A stretch of DNA of 58,347 bases, taken from assembly GCA_017520545.1 (NCBI GenBank), contig JAFXFM010000019.1, positions 1-58,347 of the forward strand, in the 5' to 3' direction. Each line of letters opens with the position of its first letter. The first letter of the stretch is position 1. Below the pieces are notes generated by a model, which saw nothing but the letters and a program-made list of their open reading frames with translations, was not told the origin of the DNA and did not search any database. The stretch is from Alistipes sp. Lineage in GTDB: Bacteria; Bacteroidota; Bacteroidia; Bacteroidales; Rikenellaceae. Made by a program: the position numbers and the translations under genes. Shown here in pieces: positions 51,726-58,347 of the stretch.

Positions 51726-53114
51726 TTAAACACGTTTTGATACATAAATATCGCGCTTGCCAATGGATATGCCCACAATATCGAAATTATCCCATATATC
51801 GTTGGTATCCACATAGATAAAATCGCCATCTTCGGTCTTCACGGTGAGGTGGTAGTGGTCGCCCTTGTAGAGAATGAAGTGCACCGAGCCAATCAACTTT
51901 CCATCCTCCTTGTAGTCGTGCAACTCTACCCTATTGAACGCTACACGGACCGTAACTACATCACCCTCTTTTACGCCCTGCTCCGCGCACTCAAACTCGG
52001 TGTCGAGGAACTTGACTGTTGTAGGCGATGTCATCACGCCTTGGAAGGTGTTGCAGGTGCGCTCCTTGCGCATTACGTGGATATCCGACGGCTTGATGAA
52101 CATTCCGACAGTCGCACCCTCTTCGAAAGCGTTGTAGTCCTGAATCATCATCTCGAAGCCTTTGTCAGTCTCGACAAACATCTCGTAGTGAACACCCTTA
52201 AAGGTGCAGGATTTAACCGTGCCGGTAAAGTCGGCATTATCCACATTTCCTACGATGTAGATATCTTCCGGACGTACCACAACATCAACTGCGGTGTTCT
52301 CGCCAAAACCGGTATCAACGCACTCGAATTTGTGTCCAATAAACTCCACCTCCTTGTCGCGTATCATCGTGCCGTTGAGAATGTTACTCTCGCCAATGAA
52401 GTCGGCAACAAACGAGTTTACGGGCTCGTTGTATATGTCGGTCGGAGTGCCTATTTGCTGAATTTTACCCTCGCTCATCACTACGATTGTATCGCTCAAC
52501 GTAAGCGCCTCCTCTTGGTCGTGGGTTACGTAGATAAATGTGATGCCGAGAGCCTCGTGCATCTCCTTTAACTCCATCTGCATATCCTTACGCATCTTCA
52601 AATCGAGTGCAGCCAATGGCTCGTCAAGCAGAAGAACCTGCGGCTGATTGACGATAGCTCGGGCGATGGCTACACGCTGCTGCTGTCCGCCCGACAACGA
52701 GTTTACATCACGATCCTCGTAGTCGGTCATCGACACCATCTTCAACGCCTTGCGTACACGCTTGTCAATATCCTTCGATGCAACTTTTTTGAGCTTCAGT
52801 CCGAAGGCGATATTCTCATAGACGTTCAGGTGCGGAAAGAGCGCATATCGCTGGAAAACCGTATTGAGAGGTCGTTCGTGCGGAGGCATACTCAGAATGT
52901 CGTTACCTTCCATTGTAATAATACCTCCTGCATCGGGTTGAGTAAAGCCTGCCAACATTCGCAATAATGTGGTCTTACCACAGCCCGAAGGACCCAATAA
53001 TGTTACGAACTCGCCACGCTTGATGTCGAGGTTGATGTTGTCGAGTACAACCTTGTCGCCAAATGATTTCGACAAGTTCTCGATTTTGATTATAGTTTCA
53101 CTCTTTTTTGCCAT
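51726..53114 (-). CDS. potA: Polyamine ABC transporter ATPase PotA, C-terminally extended
   Basis: 462 residues; relatives usually have 360-380. Walker [15 protein letters not shown] is near 39, signature [15 protein letters not shown] near 139, Walker [13 protein letters not shown] near 160 and switch His in [10 protein letters not shown] near 195. After the TOBE-type regulatory region (residues about 245-350) there is an additional segment of roughly 90 residues ([19 protein letters not shown] ... [24 protein letters not shown]), possibly a second TOBE-like fold. It powers polyamine import. It starts 2 bases after the stop of the porin-like gene. Confidence 0.93.
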   Translation of the reverse strand: MAKKSETIIKIENLSKSFGDKVVLDNINLDIKRGEFVTLLGPSGCGKTTLLRMLAGFTQPDAGGIITMEGNDILSMPPHERPLNTVFQRYALFPHLNVYENIAFGLKLKKVASKDIDKRVRKALKMVSMTDYEDRDVNSLSGGQQQRVAIARAIVNQPQVLLLDEPLAALDLKMRKDMQMELKEMHEALGITFIYVTHDQEEALTLSDTIVVMSEGKIQQIGTPTDIYNEPVNSFVADFIGESNILNGTMIRDKEVEFIGHKFECVDTGFGENTAVDVVVRPEDIYIVGNVDNADFTGTVKSCTFKGVHYEMFVETDKGFEMMIQDYNAFEEGATVGMFIKPSDIHVMRKERTCNTFQGVMTSPTTVKFLDTEFECAEQGVKEGDVVTVRVAFNRVELHDYKEDGKLIGSVHFILYKGDHYHLTVKTEDGDFIYVDTNDIWDNFDIVGISIGKRDIYVSKRV

Positions 53115-53116
53115 CT

Positions 53117-54190
53117 CTATTTTTTACGGTTTTTCAGAATGGTTTGTGTTAAGTTAAAGTGATATGTTGCGCCGACCGATATCGATAGGCTGTTTGCAAA
53201 GTTGTTGTAAGCTGCTACGGCGTGAAGACGCAAATCGCGACTCTCTCGCAAGGGGAAGTAGTGCACACCACCGCCCACATACCAGTATTTAGGACAGAGA
53301 GTGTTGTCGGTTGGGATAAACCACATATCGTCCTCATAGCCAAAGAGGTCGCTGCCGTAATTCTCGTAACCGCCCTTTACGAATGCCTCTACTTTGTCCT
53401 TGTGGTTGTAAAGCACTTGTCCGCTGATGCTCCACTCTTGATTGAAGAAGCGTTTTACGGACGATGCACGATTCATATAATCGACCTCGATAGTGAAATC
53501 TCCTGCCGAGAACGAGTTTCCGAGTGCTATGATATTGAGGAACTTTCCCCGTTCGTACTCCACAAAGTTGGTGGACCATATTGGTGCGAAACAGCCATAT
53601 TCGCCACTCCAATAGAGCGAATAGACAAATAGTTTCGATGCGAAAGGTCGCTCGCCAAATGGTGAGGTGCCGAATTGAAAGCGGAGTGTTGTACTTTCGT
53701 CTTTGGTTGTGTAATTGACCTCACCACCCCACTGATAGATTGCCGTCTTGTGCCAGAATGGCGATACGAGCGAGGTGTGAACGTCTACATCGTAGTAGTC
53801 CAGCTCCCAAGTACCTATTGCCAACATATCTTTACCTAAGGTAAAGCCAAATTGCCCGACCTGATAAGAGAGGGTGAGCCAATCGATAAAATCGACATCG
53901 TCCGAACGGAAAGCATTCTCGTAGAGCGATTTTGTAGAGTCCCAATCGCTCGAAAACCAATGGTTCGACATCGAATAGGAGAAGTCGCCTATCGAGCCGT
54001 CGAGGAATGTGTAGAGTGATGAATTTCCAAAATCGAAACCTTTGTAGCCGCCCTTTATAGGCGCGTAAGGATTAGCATCGAAACGTGGAGTTACGATAAA
54101 ATCGGGGGTACGGCTATCTTCATTAACCTCTTGGGCGTAGGTACAGAAGTAGCCAAGTGTTGCTACCAACAATACTAAAAGCCTCTTCAT
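53117..54190 (-). CDS. Putative outer-membrane porin-like protein of the pot operon
   Basis: 357 residues from ATG 54190, preferred to the in-frame ATG at 54226 because a signal peptide ([20 protein letters not shown]) begins there and the promoter box overlaps the longer start. The body alternates short aromatic-rich strands ([59 protein letters not shown]) typical of 14-18-stranded barrels, with a C-terminal strand of the form [10 protein letters not shown]. First gene of a five-gene operon, so it may let polyamines cross the outer membrane; this role is inferred from position. Confidence 0.7.
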   Translation of the reverse strand: MKRLLVLLVATLGYFCTYAQEVNEDSRTPDFIVTPRFDANPYAPIKGGYKGFDFGNSSLYTFLDGSIGDFSYSMSNHWFSSDWDSTKSLYENAFRSDDVDFIDWLTLSYQVGQFGFTLGKDMLAIGTWELDYYDVDVHTSLVSPFWHKTAIYQWGGEVNYTTKDESTTLRFQFGTSPFGERPFASKLFVYSLYWSGEYGCFAPIWSTNFVEYERGKFLNIIALGNSFSAGDFTIEVDYMNRASSVKRFFNQEWSISGQVLYNHKDKVEAFVKGGYENYGSDLFGYEDDMWFIPTDNTLCPKYWYVGGGVHYFPLRESRDLRLHAVAAYNNFANSLSISVGATYHFNLTQTILKNRKK

Positions 54191-54223
54191 TTCCCATACA
54201 AAAAAATCAAATGGTTCAGGGTG

Positions 54224-54231
54224 CAAATATA
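54224..54231 (-). promoter_or_regulatory. -7 box of the porin-potABCD operon
   Basis: The minus strand reads TATATTTG, 33 bases before the ATG at 54190. Confidence 0.6.
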
Positions 54232-54381
54232 TAAATAAATTCAGAATTCAAAATGCAAAATGCAAAATTATGGGTTAAAAATTAGAAATTTTTACGGAAA
54301 CAATAAGAGATTTAGGGAGTTTAATGGGGCTCAAATCAACATTTGCTAACCTCCCTAAACTCCCTAAATTCTTTAATTTTA

Positions 54382-54431
54382 CTAAAAAGCTAATAGCCAA
54401 TGGCTAACGGCTAATGGCTATTAGCTTTTTT
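54382..54431 (-). terminator. uvrA terminator overlapping the end of the gene
   Basis: A 16-base stem AAAAAGCTAATAGCCA/TGGCTATTAGCTTTTT with T-rich ends. The uvrA stop (54404) lies within the hairpin, so the last codons of the gene form one arm. Confidence 0.75.
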
Positions 54432-57229
54432 AGATACTTTGCCGTATGGCTGTTTTTGCATTTAGAAACCTCGCTTGGAGTGCCTGCGGCGATGATTTCG
54501 CCACCAGCTTCGCCGCCCTCAGGACCGAGGTCGATGATGTGGTCGGCAACCTTTATGACATCGAGGTTGTGCTCAATTACGATAACCGTATTCCCCCTAT
54601 CCACCAACTTGTTCAAAACGCCAATAAGGCAGCGAATATCCTCGAAATGCAGACCCGTAGTCGGCTCGTCGAGGATATAGAGCGTACGTCCGGTGTCGCG
54701 CTTTGACAACTCTGCCGAGAGTTTTATGCGCTGACTCTCGCCACCCGACAAGGTGGTGCAAGGTTGTCCGAGCGTGAGATAACCTAAGCCGACGTCCTGT
54801 ATCGCCTTCAACTTCTGATGAATGGTTGGAATGTGCTCGAAGAAATCGACCGCGATATTTACGGTCATATTTAGCACGTCGTTGATACTCTTGCCTTTGT
54901 AGCGTACCTCCAACGTCTCCTTGTTGTAACGATTTCCGCCACACGCCTTGCACTGCACATATACGTCGGGCAAGAAGTTCATTTCGATAGTCTGCACGCC
55001 TGCACCACGACACTCCTCGCAGCGACCACCCTTAACGTTGAAAGAGAATCTACCCGCCTTAAAACCACGCACTTGCGCATCGGGCGTTGCCTCGAACAGC
55101 TTGCGGATATCGGCAAAGACGTTCGAGTATGTCGCGGGATTTGAGCGCGGAGTACGACCAATAGGCGACTGATCGACAACTACGAGTTTGTCAATGTGTT
55201 CCAACCCCTCAATTGTATCGTATTCAAGAGGTTGCGCATACGAGCGGTAGAGCTTATGCGAGAGAATAGGTACGAGCGTGCCATTTACAAGCGACGACTT
55301 GCCCAAGCCACTGACGCCCGTTATGCAGATGAGTTTTCCGAGTGGAAACTCCACATCTACGCCTTTGAGGTTGTTGCCTCGTGCGCCGATGATTTTTATT
55401 GATTCGCCACTACCCTTTCGCAACTCCTGTGGTATCTCTATGGTGCGACGACCTGCCAGATAATCAGCAGTATAACCCTGCGCACCTAAAATTTCACTAT
55501 AAGTGCCTTGCGCGACGATATGACCACCTCTTCTGCCTGCCTTTGGACCGATATCCACAATGTAGTCCGCTTCGCGCATCATCTCCTCGTCGTGTTCTAC
55601 CACGATAACCGAGTTTCCTGCATCGCGCAACGTCTTTAAGGTGTTGATTAGTCGCTCGTTGTCGCGTTGGTGAAGTCCAATGCTCGGCTCGTCGAGTATG
55701 TAGAGCACATTTACCAACTTCGAGCCAATTTGCGTGGCAAGGCGAATACGCTGGCTCTCGCCACCCGACAGGGTGCGAGATGCTCGGCCGAGCGAGAGAT
55801 AACCCAAACCTACGTCGGTCAAAAAGCGCAACCTTTCGCGTATCTCTTTGACTATTTCGTGGGCGATTTTCAACTCCTTGGCGGTGAACTGCTCCTCTAC
55901 TCCGTCGAACCAATCTCGCAGTGCGGAGATAGACATAGAGGATAATTCTGCGATATTTTTACCGGCAATACGGAAGTGTAATGCGTTCTCTTTCAGGCGA
56001 CTGCCGTGGCATAAAGAACATTTGTGATACGCCACAAATTGCTCTCGCCACTTCTCGCCCTTGCGGGCGTTGTCATCGTCGCTTTTGGAGTTTATATACT
56101 CGGCAACACCCTCCCACGAGCGCATCTGGCGACCTCGGTTCGAATACTCCGAAACCTCGACCAACATAGGCTCGTCATCGCCATAGAGAATGGCGTTCAG
56201 CCCCTCCTCCGAGATTGTGCCGATTGGATCGTCGAGTGTAAAGTCGTATCGCTTGCCGAGTGCTTCGAGCGTTGCAAACAAGGTGTTTTCGCGTCCTTTG
56301 CCAAGTGGCGCGACTCCACCCTCTCGCAGCGAAAGCGTGTTGTCGGGAATAACTTTTTTAATATCGAAAACAGCCTCCTCTCCAAGTCCGTTGCAGCGAG
56401 GGCAGGCTCCCTTAGGGGAATTGAAAGAGAAGGTGAATGGTTCGGGGTCTTCGAAGGCGATGCCTGTGGTCGGGCACATCAAGTGGCGCGAATAGTGGCG
56501 TATCTCGCCTGTGTCGTAGTCGTGGATTGCCATCTGCCCTTTGCCCTGTCGCATCGCTTCTCGCAGCGAGGTCATAATGCGATCGCGAGCCTCCTCGCGT
56601 GCGGTCATTCTATCAACTACCAACTCTATCGAGTGTGTCTTGTAACGGTCGAGCTGTTCGCCACCGGTGAAGTCGCGAATTACACCGTCTATGCGGGCGT
56701 AGATGTATCCTTTGCGAAGAAATGTGTCGAATAGTTCGCGGTAGTGGCCTTTACGCTCTCGCACTATGGGTGCAAGAAAGGCGACCTTCTTGCCATTGTA
56801 GTCGCGAAGAATCAAATCGGCAATCTGCTCGTCCGAGTAGTGCGCCATCTCCTCGCCTGTGGCCGGGGAGAAAGCACGAGATGCTCTTGCGAAGAGAAGT
56901 CGCAGAAAATCAGCTATTTCGGTTACTGTGCCGACGGTAGAGCGCGGATTGCGATTGGTGGTCTTTTGCTCGATGGCAACAACGGGCGAAAGTCCCGATA
57001 TTTTATCGACATCGGGGCGCTCCATCGTGCCAATATATTGTCGAGCGTACATCGATAGCGTCTCCATATAGCGACGCTGCCCTTCGGCATAGATAGTGTC
57101 GAAGGCGAGCGACGATTTGCCCGAGCCCGACAAGCCGGTGATGACAACCAGTGCGTTGCGGGGAATTTCGAGATTGATATTTTTGAGGTTGTGGACTCGC
57201 GCACCCTCTATCCTGATCTTCTCCTCCAT
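54404..57229 (-). CDS. uvrA: Excinuclease ABC subunit UvrA
   Basis: 941 residues, standard. Two ABC ATPase modules are seen: Walker [15 protein letters not shown] near 34 and [14 protein letters not shown] near 640, ABC signatures [12 protein letters not shown] near 485 and [12 protein letters not shown] near 825. Zinc-finger Cys pairs are [11 protein letters not shown] near 277, CSLCHGSRL near 402, and [10 protein letters not shown] ... CKACGGNRY near 735-765. It recognises DNA damage with UvrB. It starts 4 bases after the stop of the permease gene. The final residues (KKLIAISR) are encoded in a repeat-derived hairpin, so the tail is probably lineage-specific. Confidence 0.97.
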   Translation of the reverse strand: MEEKIRIEGARVHNLKNINLEIPRNALVVITGLSGSGKSSLAFDTIYAEGQRRYMETLSMYARQYIGTMERPDVDKISGLSPVVAIEQKTTNRNPRSTVGTVTEIADFLRLLFARASRAFSPATGEEMAHYSDEQIADLILRDYNGKKVAFLAPIVRERKGHYRELFDTFLRKGYIYARIDGVIRDFTGGEQLDRYKTHSIELVVDRMTAREEARDRIMTSLREAMRQGKGQMAIHDYDTGEIRHYSRHLMCPTTGIAFEDPEPFTFSFNSPKGACPRCNGLGEEAVFDIKKVIPDNTLSLREGGVAPLGKGRENTLFATLEALGKRYDFTLDDPIGTISEEGLNAILYGDDEPMLVEVSEYSNRGRQMRSWEGVAEYINSKSDDDNARKGEKWREQFVAYHKCSLCHGSRLKENALHFRIAGKNIAELSSMSISALRDWFDGVEEQFTAKELKIAHEIVKEIRERLRFLTDVGLGYLSLGRASRTLSGGESQRIRLATQIGSKLVNVLYILDEPSIGLHQRDNERLINTLKTLRDAGNSVIVVEHDEEMMREADYIVDIGPKAGRRGGHIVAQGTYSEILGAQGYTADYLAGRRTIEIPQELRKGSGESIKIIGARGNNLKGVDVEFPLGKLICITGVSGLGKSSLVNGTLVPILSHKLYRSYAQPLEYDTIEGLEHIDKLVVVDQSPIGRTPRSNPATYSNVFADIRKLFEATPDAQVRGFKAGRFSFNVKGGRCEECRGAGVQTIEMNFLPDVYVQCKACGGNRYNKETLEVRYKGKSINDVLNMTVNIAVDFFEHIPTIHQKLKAIQDVGLGYLTLGQPCTTLSGGESQRIKLSAELSKRDTGRTLYILDEPTTGLHFEDIRCLIGVLNKLVDRGNTVIVIEHNLDVIKVADHIIDLGPEGGEAGGEIIAAGTPSEVSKCKNSHTAKYLKKLIAISR

Positions 57230-57233
57230 CGCA

Positions 57234-58022
57234 CTACTCTTTAATAGACATTATTGAATAGAAAAAGTCGTGGAGTGAGAGCCACCCCATCAAATCGGCG
57301 AAGCAGATAGCGACGATGACTGCCATAAATACCTTAATGAAATTCTTGCCCCAATTTGCCATATAGTGCGAGGCAATAAACGAGCCAATCATATTGCCAA
57401 CGCCGTGCACAATTCCGAAGGTGTAATCGACATCACCCATAATCATAAAGACCGCCAACGAGAATGGCGTGGCGAGCAGAATGACGAAGCCTTTTATGGC
57501 ATTTGCAGTTACCAAATCCATTCGCATTATCCAGAGCGTAACGGCGAGGATAAGGTATCCGATGCCTATATAAATAAAACCGCCGTAGAAGCCGATAAGG
57601 AAGAACCAAAGGTAGTGTAGTGGCTTTATCTCGATATTTTGTCCCTCCCTGATCTTGATTTTATTGTCAAATAGAAGGTAAACCATTATAATCAATAGGA
57701 TTACGCCAAAACATATCTTGAAGACCATATCGGTCATATGGTGCGATACGAGAGCGCCTACTATGTTACCCAAGATTACGGGAATGGAGAGTAGCAACCC
57801 GTGATTTATGTTGAATGACTTTTTACGGATAAAAGTTATCGAGGCTGCAAGATTCTGCATTAGTACAACGATGCGGTTTGTGCCATTTGCTATATTAATA
57901 GGCAGACCAAATGCCATAAACATAGTCATCGTAATAATCGAACCACCTCCTGCAAGGGTGTTGATTATACCGACAAGCGTTCCCGAAACAAGCAACGCAA
58001 CCGCTATGTGCCAATCCATCAT
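57234..58022 (-). CDS. TauE/SafE (TSUP) family permease
   Basis: 262 residues from ATG 58022; the in-frame ATG at 58052 overlaps the promoter box and is rejected. Eight or so hydrophobic helices carry the TSUP hallmarks [20 protein letters not shown] near the start and, after the central loop, [16 protein letters not shown] near 145. The family exports sulfite, sulfoacetate or related organosulfur anions; the substrate here is unknown. Probably first gene of a unit with uvrA. Confidence 0.82.
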   Translation of the reverse strand: MMDWHIAVALLVSGTLVGIINTLAGGGSIITMTMFMAFGLPINIANGTNRIVVLMQNLAASITFIRKKSFNINHGLLLSIPVILGNIVGALVSHHMTDMVFKICFGVILLIIMVYLLFDNKIKIREGQNIEIKPLHYLWFFLIGFYGGFIYIGIGYLILAVTLWIMRMDLVTANAIKGFVILLATPFSLAVFMIMGDVDYTFGIVHGVGNMIGSFIASHYMANWGKNFIKVFMAVIVAICFADLMGWLSLHDFFYSIMSIKE

Positions 58023-58049
58023 TTTCCTAACTTTTTGCTCCCAAAGCGA

Positions 58050-58057
58050 CAAAGATA
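58050..58057 (-). promoter_or_regulatory. -7 box of the permease-uvrA unit
   Basis: The minus strand reads TATCTTTG, 27 bases before the ATG at 58022. Confidence 0.65.
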
Positions 58058-58067
58058 GGAAAATAAA

Positions 58068-58347
58068 TGGAAAACGGAAAGCGGAAAGCGGAAAACTTTT
58101 GTTTTTCTGTTTTCGCTTGAAGTGTGAAAACGGAACGCCGCAATTAAGTCGAGAGCAGAGACTGCTTGCAGACTATGCCGAGACGGAGCGGTGAAGCCCG
58201 AAGGGCAACCGACGCCAACTGACGCACGAAGTAAGGGCAGAAGCAAAGTTTACTTTGATTATGCCTTGCAAGAAGGAAGAAAATGGAACATTAAGCCTAG
58301 CGCAGAGGCTGCTTGCAGACTTTGCCTTGGCGCGAAGGAGGAAAAGC
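58068..58347. repeat. Interspersed repeat cluster at the right end
   Basis: Inverted copies of the repeats at 1-260: CGGAAAGCGGAAA tracts, GCAGAGACTGCTTGCAGACT near 58155, and GCAGAGGCTGCTTGCAGACT near 58302. No gene is seen. Confidence 0.7.

Noticed and set aside
1-58347. CRISPR arrays, restriction-modification, toxin-antitoxin or conjugation genes
   Set aside because: I found no regularly spaced repeats of CRISPR type and no proteins with recognisable Cas, methyltransferase, toxin, relaxase or Tra motifs.

Overview
The window reads as chromosome of a gut-type Bacteroidales bacterium, possibly Rikenellaceae or a close relative; the genus is an inference. Support comes from promoters of the Bacteroidetes form TAnnTTTG, weak Shine-Dalgarno sequences, many SpII lipoproteins and secreted glycosidases, a SUMF/PEGA surface protein, and a mobile island with Bacteroidetes-type tyrosine recombinases. 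Both ends fall in copies of one interspersed repeat lying in opposite orientation, so the window may be a contig that broke at repeats.

Layout. 0.3-3.1 kb: MFS transporter, LuxC-type acyl-CoA reductase, small Spy-like secreted protein. 3.2-3.9 kb: tRNA-Asn and tRNA-Val on the minus strand, next to an unexplained hairpin-rich segment. 3.9-7.8 kb: DUF1573 protein, NfnA and NfnB (electron-bifurcating NADH/ferredoxin:NADPH oxidoreductase) and a lipoprotein, closed by a perfect 23-bp inverted repeat. 7.9-19.3 kb: an 11.4-kb integrated island between 12-bp direct repeats, the right one being the last bases of guaA. It carries two tyrosine recombinases, a 1535-residue coiled-coil/LRR/DUF1566-type surface lipoprotein, an XRE regulator, and a 510-residue protein that looks like a very divergent family-A polymerase behind iteron-like repeats. 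19.3-35.8 kb: purine synthesis, with guaB-guaA on the minus strand and purE-purL-purF-purM-purH-purD-folD-purB on the plus strand. 35.9-39 kb: a PEGA-SUMF-LysM-SUMF surface protein. 39.2-45.8 kb: two tandem GH20 hexosaminidases, a BASS-type transporter, dusB, a pRiA4b ORF-3-like protein and miaA. 45.9-48.7 kb: outer-membrane protein with a TolA-like helical region, lipoprotein, tRNA-Leu. 48.8-54.2 kb: porin-like protein plus potABCD. 54.4-58.1 kb: uvrA and a TauE/SafE permease.

Two observations stand out. First, the two SUMF domains of the 35.9-39 kb protein end in 118-bp segments that differ at 19 bases. Eighteen of these fall at codon positions 1 or 2 of NNC/NNT codons and are explained by adenine mutagenesis of AAC/AAT template codons. 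That is the signature of diversity-generating retroelement (DGR) variable regions. There are two in one protein, one of them internal, and no reverse transcriptase or template repeat lies in the window, so a DGR would have to act in trans. Second, two of the three glutamine amidotransferases of the purine cluster have lost their glutaminase chemistry. GuaA has a deletion removing the Cys/His/Glu triad, and PurF lacks the N-terminal Cys and other glutamine-binding residues. PurL is intact. This suggests ammonia-dependent steps or separately encoded glutaminases.
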